A DNA stretch of 64,000 bases from JABDMH01 sp965223105 (GTDB lineage Bacteria; Bacteroidota; Bacteroidia; Chitinophagales; Saprospiraceae), in the NCBI GenBank assembly GCA_965223105.1, contig OZ244987.1, positions 4,650,001 to 4,714,000 on the forward strand, in the 5' to 3' direction. Positions 1-9,040 of the stretch are shown one piece after another; position 1 is the stretch's first letter; each line of letters starts with the position of its first letter. A program made the translations under genes and the position numbers. The notes below the pieces were generated by a model that did no database searches, was not told where the DNA came from, and worked only from the letters and a program-made list of their open reading frames with translations.

Positions 1-730
1 TTCCATTTATGGCCAATCGATAAATGGGGTCCCACATTCCTCCTAAAATTCCAAGTGTATTGCTTCCTCCAGGACTCCAGGAGACCACCACCCAATGATC
101 CTTCAATTCGGTGTCCGGATAATAATTGGTGCCGGTCTTAAAATGATGTGGAGGATAGATCACCCACTCAACAGAAGTAGTTAGTGCTGGCACCAGGTGC
201 CTTTCTGTCAACTCATACCAGATAAATTGAGAATCAAAGATTAATGACCAGATGATGTGGTAAGACCAGGCCTCCCATTGTCTTTGTTCTATGTGTTCCA
301 AAAGTTTATCCAGACGGTGTATGAACTGCGGATAAATTTTGTCCACAGCTTTCTTTATTAAGCCAGCATACATTGTATGGTCCTGCTCGAGAAGGATGGG
401 AAAGGAGCTAAAATATTGGCCTCGAGTCTTGACTAGAAGACCTGCTTCCATAAGTATATCTATGCGGTGATCAACCTCATTTCGGTCGGAACTAAATCGG
501 CTTAATTCCAAGTCACCCAAGCCCTGGCGACAAGCAAGTATGAGTAGGGCATTCAAGCTATCACTCAGGAGGGGGGAGTCTAAGAGGGACTCACCGATGC
601 CATGGGACAGCCCACCATGTTGGAACACTTGCTTTGGGTTTTCATGGTATGGTACATACACCTGGTTGCGCGAGCATGCAGCCAGGATAACGGCGGAAAA
701 GAAAAAAATCTGCAAATGGGCCTTGATCAC
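1..730 (-). CDS. Putative lipoprotein, C-terminus cut by window edge
   Basis: An open frame runs on the minus strand from a GTG at 730 to the left edge with no stop, so the C-terminus is missing. The first residues (VIKAHLQIFFFSAVILAACS) form a lipoprotein signal peptide with lipobox LAAC, acylated Cys at about residue 19. An in-frame TAA lies about 20 codons upstream of this GTG; another GTG, eight codons upstream, is a possible start. Residues about 45-90 (LACRQGLGDLELSRFSS, then EVDHRIDILMEAGLLVKTRG) look like a winged-helix pattern, odd for an exported protein. The rest is rich in aromatic residues and I do not recognise it. The opposite-strand open frame at 540-854 is a shadow of this gene. 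Confidence 0.7.
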   Translation of the reverse strand, partial: MIKAHLQIFFFSAVILAACSRNQVYVPYHENPKQVFQHGGLSHGIGESLLDSPLLSDSLNALLILACRQGLGDLELSRFSSDRNEVDHRIDILMEAGLLVKTRGQYFSSFPILLEQDHTMYAGLIKKAVDKIYPQFIHRLDKLLEHIEQRQWEAWSYHIIWSLIFDSQFIWYELTERHLVPALTTSVEWVIYPPHHFKTGTNYYPDTELKDHWVVVSWSPGGSNTLGILGGMWDPIYRLAING

Positions 731-1023
731 TTTGGTCTTTGAGATCTCTTCCACGGATTGGAATAATTACATGGTTACCGATAAGACGCGAGTCACGGCC
801 AAAAGTTTCGTGAAACATTTTGTAATCTATTTGCTAAACTTTCCGGATAAATAGACCAATTATTACTCCTGGATGCCATAAACTGACCCATCAGAAATCA
901 TGACAGCACATGGAAAATTCTTGTGTGAGCTGATGGATGGGATTCATAGCTGACGTGTTATGTGGAGTGGTAACGGATCACTATAAAAATCTGAAGTAAA
1001 AAGATGGACTAACTTAGGACGGG
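731..1023. other. Intergenic, divergent promoter region
   Basis: This gap lies between the minus-strand lipoprotein and the structured element before uxaE. I see no coding frame with support and no RNA gene. It must hold the lipoprotein promoter, but I could not place a convincing TAnnTTTG box. Confidence 0.5.
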
Positions 1024-1153
1024 ATATCTGATCCCGGGAGTATGCAAATCCTCCTTAGTCATACTTTGGCTATGATCGGATCAGATATTTCTCGAAGACT
1101 TGTTAGGATGGAATCCATCCTATCGCTATCTTAGGGTATGGCAATTAACAAGT
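1024..1153. other. Nested inverted repeats, possible structured RNA
   Basis: Two adjacent composite hairpins. The first has an 11-bp perfect outer stem, ATATCTGATCC (1024-1034) with GGATCAGATAT (1078-1088), enclosing a 6-bp stem AGTATG (1039-1044)/CATACT (1060-1065). The second has an 8-bp outer stem ACTTGTTA (1098-1105)/TAACAAGT (1146-1153) enclosing AGGATGG-AAT-CCATCCT (1105-1121) and a weaker GCTAT/ATGGC hairpin, which would make a three-way junction. It ends 94 bases before the uxaE start. I recognise no known riboswitch class. It could be a leader RNA of uxaE, a small RNA on either strand, or a decayed mobile repeat. Confidence 0.5.
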
Positions 1154-1247
1154 TCTGAATATCACTTGCTTACGTTAAAATTGCTAATCACCAAACCTGT
1201 TTGCCAACTCAACTACTGTTTTATAACCTGTCCAATAACCATTTTGT

Positions 1248-2501
1248 ATGAAACCATGTCCTAAATTTACCTTTGGTGTCGGTGATCGGTTTGCTCATGG
1301 CGCACATGCTCAACTCAAGGCGTTCATCGCTGCCAAAGAATTGGGTATCGACATCATTCCGACCTGGAATAAATCAAATCGCGAGCACGATATCATCGGT
1401 TCTGAGCCCCATGAAACCCGACTTGCTGCTGAAAAGGCCATCGCTGACCTGGGCTGGAGCAGTGAATATCTTGTCGATGCAGATCACATCAACCTCTCTA
1501 CTGTCGATCGCTTTATCGACCATTGCAATTTTTTCACATTGGATGTTGCCGATGATATCGGAGAAACCGCCGATCCAGAGGATGTTGCTGCTTTCCTAGA
1601 TAGGCATCCGGAACTGATCGGGACAATTCGAATTGAAGGTATTGACCAGCCGTTCGAAATTACCAGGAAGGATATTGAAAACACTGCCAACCAATTTCTT
1701 AAGGCCACTCAAAAAGCCAAAGCCATTTACCAGCACATCATCACCAAAAGGAGTGGATCGGATGACTTTGTCACGGAAATTTCCATGGATGAAACCGACA
1801 CCCCACAAACTCCTCCTGAGATGCTGATCATTCTTACCGCTATTGCTGACCAGGGTATCCCTGTCCAAACCATTGCACCGAAATTTACTGGTCGATTTAA
1901 CAAAGGTGTCGACTATGTCGGTGATATCTCACAATTCGAGAAGGAATTTAATGACGATCTCGCAGTAATCGCCCACGCCACTCAGGCTTACAAGCTCCCT
2001 CCCACCCTCAAACTGTCCGTACACTCAGGTTCTGACAAATTCTCTATTTACGAACCGATCAAGAGAGCCATCTCCCGTACCGGGGCTGGTTTGCACCTCA
2101 AGACCGCCGGCACCAACTGGTTAGAAGAAGTCATTGGCCTTGCTGAATCGGGTGGTGAAGCCCTTGCTCTAGCCAAGGAAATATATACGAAGGCCCTTGA
2201 AAAGAAAGTTGCACTCTGTGAGCCCTATGCCACCGTCATTGATATTGATGATTCCATGCTTCCCTCAGCTGAAAAGGTAAATAGCTGGAGCAGTAAGCAG
2301 TACGTTGATGCGCTAACTCACGACCAGAACAATCCAGCATACAATCCGCACTTCCGCCAGTTGCTGCATGTGGGGTTCAAGATCGCCGCTCAACTGGGTG
2401 ACAAATACCTGGACGCCCTCAAATCCAACCGTGAGATCATTGGCCAGAAAGTAACCAATAACCTGCTCGAACGTCATATAAAACCCCTTTTTGGGGCCTA
2501 A
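1248..2501 (+). CDS. uxaE: D-tagaturonate epimerase (UxaE family)
   Basis: Cytoplasmic metal-dependent epimerase converting D-tagaturonate to D-fructuronate in galacturonate catabolism. The 417-residue product carries the family signatures in order: FGVGDR near the N-terminus, DADH about residue 78, MDETDTP about 183, HSGSDKFS about 260, HLKTAGT about 285 and LLHVGF near the C-terminus. DADH, DET and HSG are the expected metal and sugar ligands. As I recall the Thermotoga UxaE, this protein lacks a poorly conserved N-terminal stretch of roughly 90 residues. It starts at ATG 1248 after an A/T-rich leader. It stands alone, but a hexuronate-type carrier (13532-14770) and two pectin-side-chain hydrolases lie within 13 kb, which fits pectin sugar use. 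Confidence 0.88.
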   Translation: MKPCPKFTFGVGDRFAHGAHAQLKAFIAAKELGIDIIPTWNKSNREHDIIGSEPHETRLAAEKAIADLGWSSEYLVDADHINLSTVDRFIDHCNFFTLDVADDIGETADPEDVAAFLDRHPELIGTIRIEGIDQPFEITRKDIENTANQFLKATQKAKAIYQHIITKRSGSDDFVTEISMDETDTPQTPPEMLIILTAIADQGIPVQTIAPKFTGRFNKGVDYVGDISQFEKEFNDDLAVIAHATQAYKLPPTLKLSVHSGSDKFSIYEPIKRAISRTGAGLHLKTAGTNWLEEVIGLAESGGEALALAKEIYTKALEKKVALCEPYATVIDIDDSMLPSAEKVNSWSSKQYVDALTHDQNNPAYNPHFRQLLHVGFKIAAQLGDKYLDALKSNREIIGQKVTNNLLERHIKPLFGA

Positions 2502-2886
2502 TGATCTTTCGATAACTTACCGTCGAACAGCATGAAAATTCAATCAAAGGATGATCAGGTGGCAGAAAAGTCGAAATTGTAATAAGCATTCAATGTGTTG
2601 ATCAAATTGTACTCCATGTCTTATGTGATCTGAACCCTTTGACTGGAAAAGTCTTCATTGAATCATGTATATGTGGTACGTTATCCTTTTATTCTTTTAG
2701 TCCTATCTTGAGAAAAGAATGGAGAGCCCGGTGCCAATGAAGCCAGATATGTGGAGCCTCGAGTACTTAAAATGAGCTTATTGGTTTTTGGATACCTCAT
2801 TTGCAACCGGTTAAGAAAATTGATAGGGCGGATTCATTTTTACCACAGAAAGCCAAGCTACTTACTCACTTTAACCTTAATTTTCA
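2502..2886. other. Intergenic, nothing firm seen
   Basis: 385 bases between uxaE and the channel gene. It should contain the promoter of the MscS-MgtE operon. I looked for an M-box magnesium riboswitch, expected before some mgtE genes, and found only a weak resemblance near 2730-2760, not enough to call. Confidence 0.4.
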
Positions 2887-3681
2887 ATGCTGGAAGAATT
2901 GTATCAAATCGCAACGGATTTCAAAGAGGGGTTGGTAAACCTTCTCCCAAAAATGATCACTTCTTTGATCGTCCTAGGTATAGGTTACCTGATTGCCCAT
3001 GGGGTTCGATTTCTGTTAGTGAAACTTCTACTCTCTATTGGTAAGATGTTTGGCAGGCAACTTAATCACATCGAACTGAAGAAGCCCGCGGAATATGTTG
3101 GGACCACTTTTTTCTGGCTGGTCCTGGCTTTTACCCTTTTACTGATTACCGATATCCTTAATTTGACGATCATCAGAACGGGAATGGAGGGAATCATCAG
3201 ATATACCCCAAATATTCTTGCGGCTATTCTAGTACTCTTTGCTGCTAATATTTTATCTAAAGTTGTTGGTGAGTTCATGATATCGGTCAGCTCTCGATTA
3301 GGCTTTACTTATGGCAATGTACTGGCCAAAGTGGCTAGATTGTTGATTTTGTTGACAGCCATTATCATTGTGGTAGATCAGATAGGAATTGAAGTGACAT
3401 TTCTTATCAACCTGATTAACATTGTTTTGGCCACTCTCCTTTTTAGTGCTGCCTTGGCATTTGGGTTGGGAGCCAGGACCTCCCTCAGTAATATCCTTGC
3501 CGCCTATTATGTGCGAAAATTATATAAGGAGGGAGACCAGGTGCAAATAGATGGGGTTACAGGTAAAATAGCTAAGATCGACACTACTGCAGTCCTCATA
3601 GATACGATGGATGGGAGAGTCGTGATACCAACAAAAGTATTTAGTGAATCAAAGTCAATGCTGATTAAGAAAAATAGATGA
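2887..3681 (+). CDS. Small MscS-type mechanosensitive ion channel
   Basis: Inner-membrane channel of 264 residues, close to the minimal MscS size. Four hydrophobic segments are seen at about residues 20-50, 70-95, 105-130 and 150-170. A glycine/alanine-rich pore helix (SAALAFGLGARTSLSNILAA) follows, then the MscS beta domain (EGDQVQIDGVTGKIAKIDTT, then DGRVVIPTKVF). The C-terminal alpha/beta domain of full MscS is essentially absent, since the protein ends just after the beta domain. Its stop codon overlaps the start of the next gene (ATGA at 3678-3681), so it is translationally coupled to an MgtE-like protein. The pairing suggests a joint role in ion or osmotic balance, or an ion-conducting variant that passes divalent cations. 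Confidence 0.85.
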   Translation: MLEELYQIATDFKEGLVNLLPKMITSLIVLGIGYLIAHGVRFLLVKLLLSIGKMFGRQLNHIELKKPAEYVGTTFFWLVLAFTLLLITDILNLTIIRTGMEGIIRYTPNILAAILVLFAANILSKVVGEFMISVSSRLGFTYGNVLAKVARLLILLTAIIIVVDQIGIEVTFLINLINIVLATLLFSAALAFGLGARTSLSNILAAYYVRKLYKEGDQVQIDGVTGKIAKIDTTAVLIDTMDGRVVIPTKVFSESKSMLIKKNR

Positions 3682-4493
3682 TGGAGACAGATCAAATTTT
3701 ATTGAGAAAATTCATCGAACAGCACCCATTCCAAGCTGTGGAGATTCTTGAAACCCTCGATGATGAACAAGTGTCTTCTCTCATTGAAGCCATTCCCATT
3801 GACCTGGGGATTCAATTAATCAGTTCGATGCATAGGGATACAGGGGCGAGATGTTTGCCAATGTTGAATAAAGATCGTGCATTGGAGCTACTGGAAAAGA
3901 CAGGTGAATCCGTTGCCGTTGCACTGTTGGGAAGTTCGGACGAGCAATTTCGACAGGAGATGCTCGATCAGTTAGCGGTGGACCGTGTCACGGTCCTTCT
4001 ACGAAGACTCGAATATCCTAAGGATTCGATTGGAACAATAATGCATCCAGTCCATCTTGCCTTGCGGAGGGACATGACTATTGAGCTTGCCTTAAGGCTG
4101 CTAAAAAAGAATCAAGATAAAATTACGGAGAGAGTTTATGTTATTGATGAGGAAAATAAATTCGTTGGCGCAGTACTATTAAGTAAACTTCTCTTCGGAA
4201 ACGAAAATGATCGTATTTCCACTTTGTTAGAGACGGAGTCGCCCAAAGTCAATGCTGAAGGATCCATACAATCCGTCAAAAATCACCCCGGATGGCAAAA
4301 ATATCGCACTTTACCTGTAATTGAGTCTTCAGAAAAATTGGCAGGTATTTTATATTTCGCAGATATCCATGCAGTGCAAACACAGGGATCAGATGAAAAA
4401 ACCAGGCATGTATTAGAGACCAGTACTGCACTGGGTGAGCTGTATCGTATCGGACTGCAGGGCTTACTACACAGCATTAGTGAGATCAGATAA
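3678..4493 (+). CDS. MgtE cytosolic-domain paralogue without membrane part
   Basis: A 271-residue soluble protein matching only the cytosolic half of MgtE: a helical N-domain of paired repeats (about 1-115; FIEQHPFQAVEILETLDDEQ is typical) followed by a CBS pair (about 120-235; PKDSIGTIMHP, then YVIDEENKFVGAVLL and LPVIESSEKLAGILYF). There is no transmembrane segment. It overlaps the MscS gene by 4 bases and precedes a full-length MgtE by 38 bases. In MgtE this half senses Mg2+ and gates the pore, so a free copy may form mixed dimers with MgtE or sense Mg2+/nucleotide for the neighbouring channel (inference). It is intact, not a broken gene: the frame is clean and it ends after the CBS pair. 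Confidence 0.75.
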   Translation: MMETDQILLRKFIEQHPFQAVEILETLDDEQVSSLIEAIPIDLGIQLISSMHRDTGARCLPMLNKDRALELLEKTGESVAVALLGSSDEQFRQEMLDQLAVDRVTVLLRRLEYPKDSIGTIMHPVHLALRRDMTIELALRLLKKNQDKITERVYVIDEENKFVGAVLLSKLLFGNENDRISTLLETESPKVNAEGSIQSVKNHPGWQKYRTLPVIESSEKLAGILYFADIHAVQTQGSDEKTRHVLETSTALGELYRIGLQGLLHSISEIR

Positions 4494-4531
4494 TCAATAC
4501 TAAACCATAATTCTCCATTATATACCAAAGA

Positions 4532-5845
4532 ATGAGCAGTAATCAAGTCATAGCAAGGCAAAGTTTGATCAGGGCATTCTTAGAGAAGTTTCCCAAGGAT
4601 GCAGCAATGGTGCTGGACCACTTCACCTCTGAAAAGATTTTAGAGTATTTGCAAATGCTCTCAGATGAACATGCCCGTAAGGTCTTCTCCCAACTGAATC
4701 CTGATGTTGCATCCGAAGTCATTGTTAGGATGGATGACCAACAATTTATACAGATATTTTCGATGATTAATACACATTTGGGGGCTAGATTGCTTTCTCG
4801 CCTACCGGAAAAAGATGTCGATGTAAAATTGGCCCTTCTGCCGAAAATCCCGGCACGGGAAATGAAGGAATTCATGACTTATCCACGGGATTCAGCCGGA
4901 TATCTGATGGACACCTCTGTAACCACTTTTCATCCCGAAAATACCATTGAACAGGTACTGCAAAGACTTAGGATAATTAGAAACCGCAACATTCCCAACA
5001 TCTACATCGTGAATGAGTCAGGAATCCTGTTAGGGAAAATACCACTACAGACGGTAGCGATATCTCAGCCAGAAGAGAAATTAAGTAAGCTGTTAAAAAT
5101 GTCTGAAGTAGTAGATGGCCTTGCATCCAGGGAGGAAGTTTTGCAAATACTTGAAAGAGAAAAAGTATTACAGATCCCGGTAATAGATGTAAACCGTCAT
5201 CTTCTGGGGGTGATTAGAAATGATGAGTTGATCAATGCAACAAAACAAGATATCACTGAAGATTTGCAGGCAATGTTTGGGGCAGGTAAGGAAGAGCGAG
5301 CTCTTTCAAAGGTGTCCTTTGCGGTCAGAAAGAGACTTCCCTGGTTGCAAGTAAATCTGGCTACTGCATTCCTGGCCTCTTTCGTTGTAGGTTTATTTGA
5401 AGACACCATCGCAAAAATTACCATCCTGGCTGTTTTCTTACCCGTTGTTGCTGGCCAATCAGGAAATACCGGATCACAAGCACTGGCGGTCACGATGCGC
5501 GGTCTCGCATTGAAAGAAATCAGAATGTCGCAATGGTTTCGGGTCGCAAAGAAGGAAATCCTCGTGGGACTAATTAACGGCATTGCGGTTGCTTTCACCA
5601 CAGCCATTATCGTCTACTTCTGGTCTGCATCCTTAGGAATTGCTGTGGTTATTGCCGTATCGATGATCTTGTCTATGATGATTGCTGGATTTTCGGGTGC
5701 GGGAATTCCCATGGCTTTAAAAGCTGTAGGTCAAGATCCTGCCACATCATCGTCCATCATTCTTACGACGGTTACCGATATTTGTGGTTTTCTCAGCTTT
5801 TTAGGTTTGGCCACAGCTCTATCATCCATCCTTGGCATAGTTTAG
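4532..5845 (+). CDS. mgtE: MgtE magnesium transporter
   Basis: Full-length MgtE (437 residues) for Mg2+ entry through the inner membrane. Order: N-domain (about 1-110), CBS pair (about 115-245; YPRDSAGYLMDT at its start), plug-helix region, then five hydrophobic helices (about 270-437). The membrane part has the family signature PVVAGQSGNTGSQALAVTMR and a final segment with TTVTDICGFLSFLGLA, where the family carries its pore acidic residue. It starts at ATG 4532 and is the last gene of the MscS / half-MgtE / MgtE run. The family is clear, though Co2+ or other divalent ions may also be carried. Confidence 0.9.
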   Translation: MSSNQVIARQSLIRAFLEKFPKDAAMVLDHFTSEKILEYLQMLSDEHARKVFSQLNPDVASEVIVRMDDQQFIQIFSMINTHLGARLLSRLPEKDVDVKLALLPKIPAREMKEFMTYPRDSAGYLMDTSVTTFHPENTIEQVLQRLRIIRNRNIPNIYIVNESGILLGKIPLQTVAISQPEEKLSKLLKMSEVVDGLASREEVLQILEREKVLQIPVIDVNRHLLGVIRNDELINATKQDITEDLQAMFGAGKEERALSKVSFAVRKRLPWLQVNLATAFLASFVVGLFEDTIAKITILAVFLPVVAGQSGNTGSQALAVTMRGLALKEIRMSQWFRVAKKEILVGLINGIAVAFTTAIIVYFWSASLGIAVVIAVSMILSMMIAGFSGAGIPMALKAVGQDPATSSSIILTTVTDICGFLSFLGLATALSSILGIV

Positions 5846-5905
5846 ATGGACGAATTTTAGCGAGGATCTAGCTCGGACACATGACTTAGAATGGTAACTT
5901 GAGTT

Positions 5906-7333
5906 ATGAGATATAGTATGTTAGGGATCTTAGTGTTTTATGTCGCCAGTGCCTTGGCCCAGACTTTGCCACAACTACGGGTTTCCGAAAGCAGAAGATA
6001 TTTGGAATATCACACTGGTCAGCCCTTTTTCTGGATGGGTTGCACTTCATGGGGCATGTCAGAATGGCTAACTCGGGAAGATATTATCCACTATTTAGAA
6101 GATCGTAAATCCAAGGGATTTAATGTAGTGCAGATTTGTGCTTTCTGGGGAAAAAGGCGTGAAGAACCAGTGATCTTTTCACTGAATCCCACCAATGCTT
6201 ACGGTTTCAAAGCATTTGCTGAAATTAGTGGATCACCCCATGCGCTCCAACCATCAATCCTAGAGGGAGGGACACCAGACATGCCAAATGATTATTGGGA
6301 TCATCTAGAGTTCATCATTAAGGAAGCAAGGGAGCGAAATATGCAGGTGGCTCTGCTGCCAGTCTGGGGAAGACGGTATGTCAATGCCACGCATGCCTCG
6401 CACAGCACACCCTTCTTTGATCGAACAGCCATGAAGTCCTATGGAGAATTTCTGGGGGGACTGCTCGGTGCATACAAAAACCTCATTTGGGTGCTGGGTG
6501 GTGATGTTCAAGCAAATGCAGGAGGCAATCATCTTGGCCACTACAGAGCCATGGCCGAAGGTATAGTCTTAGGGATTACCGGTCATCATGTAGGTTGGGA
6601 TCAGGATTCACCGCTTTGGGATGCTGTACTAATGACGTACCATCCTGATGGAAGGCCTTTCGCAAATTCGTCGAGATGGTTCCATGAAGACCCTTGGCTA
6701 GATTTTCATATGATCGAAACCCACCGGCACCACGACTCTGTTTACCGTGCCATACAATTGGATTATCATTTGACAGATCCCATCAAGCCCACCGTCATGG
6801 GGGAACCAGATTATGAAGGACATACACCCAATAAACCAACCTTAGGACTGCACATGAGACGGCAGGCCTTTCACAGCTATTTTGGTGGAGCAGCTGGTTT
6901 CACTTACGGCGGCAAAATCGACAGTCTCGGCAATGGCCCATTGTGGAGTCCTTATGAAGGTTGGAAAGATATGCTGGATATGGAGGGAGCGGTAACGATA
7001 GGGTTAGTTAAGCGATTTTGTCTGGAACATGGCTGGCCGCGCTGGGTGCCTGACAACTCCCTAATGAAGGGAAATATCGCTAGCGGTGAGCTTCAGAAGG
7101 TGGCGGTTAAAAACACCCAATCTGAAGATATCTACATATATTTCCCCGACTCTTCGAGCTTATTCTTGGAGCTTACCAAAAACCCGTACAAGGCCAAGAG
7201 TGTGGAGATGGAGTGGTTCAATCCATCCAACGGGCGTTATACCATATTGACAATCTTTCCTGTGACCAAAACCGAATTCAGACCACCTAAGTCATGGAAT
7301 GACGCAGTGATGGTAATGAGGTTTCGGCGATAG
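5906..7333 (+). CDS. GH140-type apiosidase-like hydrolase (DUF4038)
   Basis: Exported glycoside hydrolase of 475 residues with signal peptide MRYSMLGILVFYVASALA. It has the DUF4038/apiosidase-like TIM barrel (FFWMGCTSWG, FNVVQICAFWGKR, WVLGGDVQAN, VMGEPDYEG) and a short C-terminal beta domain of the collagen-binding-like type (VEMEWFNPSNGRYT). Asp200 in GGD and Glu300 in GEP occupy the positions expected for the acid/base and nucleophile of characterised GH140 enzymes, which remove apiose from rhamnogalacturonan II. Lipobox is absent, so it is probably periplasmic. It follows mgtE by 60 bases but is functionally unrelated to it. Substrate specificity is inferred from the family. Confidence 0.8.
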   Translation: MRYSMLGILVFYVASALAQTLPQLRVSESRRYLEYHTGQPFFWMGCTSWGMSEWLTREDIIHYLEDRKSKGFNVVQICAFWGKRREEPVIFSLNPTNAYGFKAFAEISGSPHALQPSILEGGTPDMPNDYWDHLEFIIKEARERNMQVALLPVWGRRYVNATHASHSTPFFDRTAMKSYGEFLGGLLGAYKNLIWVLGGDVQANAGGNHLGHYRAMAEGIVLGITGHHVGWDQDSPLWDAVLMTYHPDGRPFANSSRWFHEDPWLDFHMIETHRHHDSVYRAIQLDYHLTDPIKPTVMGEPDYEGHTPNKPTLGLHMRRQAFHSYFGGAAGFTYGGKIDSLGNGPLWSPYEGWKDMLDMEGAVTIGLVKRFCLEHGWPRWVPDNSLMKGNIASGELQKVAVKNTQSEDIYIYFPDSSSLFLELTKNPYKAKSVEMEWFNPSNGRYTILTIFPVTKTEFRPPKSWNDAVMVMRFRR

Positions 7334-7406
7334 CATTACCCTCCAAATTATTTCAATGAGCGCGGATATGATCCAGTGCCCCCGTACAACCAGGGGTAGA
7401 ATTCTA
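7334..7406. other. Short spacer before repeat array
   Basis: This stretch holds only the GH140 3' flank with a weak CCCC/GGGG inverted pair around 7380-7396. It could be a poor terminator, but no T-run follows. Confidence 0.25.
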
Positions 7407-8985
7407 AACCCGCCGGTAAAAGAACCGGCTACTGCCTTGCTCAAATAAAGCTGTGATCGCAACCCGCCGGTAAAAGAACCGGCTGCTGCCTTGCTCAAAT
7501 AAAGCCCTGTTTCTAAAACCCGCCGGCAAAAGAATAGGCTGCTGTCCTAAATAATTTTCTCCCTTTTTCAAATCTCAGCACTGGTTACAGCTTAAGGGGC
7601 AAAATCTGCCACGGAAACACAGGATCATGACGAACGATATCCCCCGCCGGCGGGGGTGCAGGGGATGGACACATGCGCCCAAAGGGGTGATTGTTTTATG
7701 AATAAAGAGTTTGCAGACTTGAAAGACACCCTGATAAAAGTTGTGATCTAAACCCGCCGGTAAAAGAACCGGCTACTGCCTTGCTCAAATGAAGCTGTGA
7801 TCCAAACCCGCCGGTAATAGAACCGGCTACTGCCTTACTCAAATAAAGCTGGGACACTAAACCCCTGCCACGGAAACACAGGATCATGACGAACATTATC
7901 CCCCGCCGGCGGGGGCGCAGGGGGTGGACACATGTGCCCAAAGTGATTGTTTTATTAATAAAGAGTTTGCAGACTTGAAAGACACCCTGATAAAAGTTGT
8001 GATCTAAACCCGCCGGTAAAAGAACCGGCTACTGCCTTGCTCAAATAAAGCTGTGATCCAAACCCGCCGGTAAAAGAACCGGCTACTGCCTTACTCAAAT
8101 AAAGCTGGGACACTAAACCCTGTCACGGAAACACAGGATCATGACGAACATTATCCCCCGCCGGCGGGGGCGCAGGGGGTGGACACATGTGCCCAAAGGG
8201 GTGATTGTTTTATGAATAAAGAGTTTGCAGACTTGAAAGACACCCTGATAAAAGTTGTGATCTAAACCCGCCGGTAAAAGAACCGGCTACTGCCTTGCTC
8301 AAATGAACCGGCTACTGTGAATGGGACCTAAACCCGCCGGTAAAAGAACCGGCTACTGCCTTACTCAATTAAAGCTGTGATCTAAACCCGCCGGTAAAAG
8401 AACTGGCTACTGCCTTACTCAAATAAAGCTGGGACACTAAACCCTGTCACGGAAACACAGGATCATGACGAACGATATCCCCCGCCGGCGGGGGTGCAGG
8501 GGGTGGACACATCTGCCCCAAGGGGTGATTGTTTTACCAATAAGAGTTTGCAGACTTGAAAGACACCCTGATAAAAGTTGTGATCTAAACCCGCCGGTAA
8601 AAGAACCGGCTACTGCCTTGCTCAAATAAAGCTGTGATCGAAACCCGCCAGTAATAGAACCGGCTACTGCCTTACTCAAATAAAGCTGTGATCAAAACCC
8701 GCCGGTAAAAGAACCGGCTGCTGCCTTGCTCAAATAAAGCTCCGTTCTAAAAACCCGCCGGTAAAAGAACCGGCTACTGCCTTGCTCAAATAAAGCTGTG
8801 ATCCAAACCCGCCGGTAAAAGAACCGGCTGCTGCCTTGCTCAAATGAAGTGGGGATCTAAACCCGCAGGCAAAAGAACCGAACTGATATCCCCGCCGACG
8901 GGGATGCAGGGGATGGACACCTGTGCCCAAAGATGTTATTTTTTTACGAATAAAGCGTTTGCAGACTCAAAAGACACCTTCAGAT
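7407..8985. repeat. Array of 54-bp hairpin repeats with larger spacer units
   Basis: About 16 copies of a 54-bp unit begin near 7407, 7461, 7517, 7751, 7805, 8007, 8061, 8265, 8331, 8385, 8588, 8642, 8696, 8752, 8806 and 8860 (the third and last are degenerate). Each contains the hairpin GCCGGTAAAAGAACCGGC (6-bp stem) followed by ACTGCCTTGCTCAAATAAAG. Interleaved are five copies of a roughly 200-base segment that carries a perfect GC palindrome CCCCCGCCGGCGGGGG (near 7640, 7900, 8156, 8477; decayed near 8890) and a GTTTGCAGACTTGAAAGACA motif. The higher-order period is about 257 bases. Open frames across it merely translate the repeat and are not counted as genes. The array ends about 55 bases past the GH106 stop. 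Confidence 0.9.
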
Positions 8986-9040
8986 GAAAAGGCACTGTAG
9001 CTCCACTCCCACAACAGTCTCCAAGATTGCTTATACCCTA

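Noticed and set aside
540..854. Plus-strand 104-codon frame
   Set aside because: It lies antisense to the lipoprotein gene on the minus strand, which has a signal peptide and lipobox and stays open to the edge.
2700..2780. Possible M-box magnesium riboswitch before mscS-mgtE
   Set aside because: A GCCAATG-like string is present, but the conserved M-box core and paired stems were not found.
7292..8930. Minus-strand frames encoding SKAVAGSFTGGF repeats
   Set aside because: They are direct translations of the 54-bp repeat; each is short, and none has independent start or context support.
7407..8985. CRISPR array
   Set aside because: The spacers between units are not unique and the pattern is a tandem repeat; no cas genes are present.
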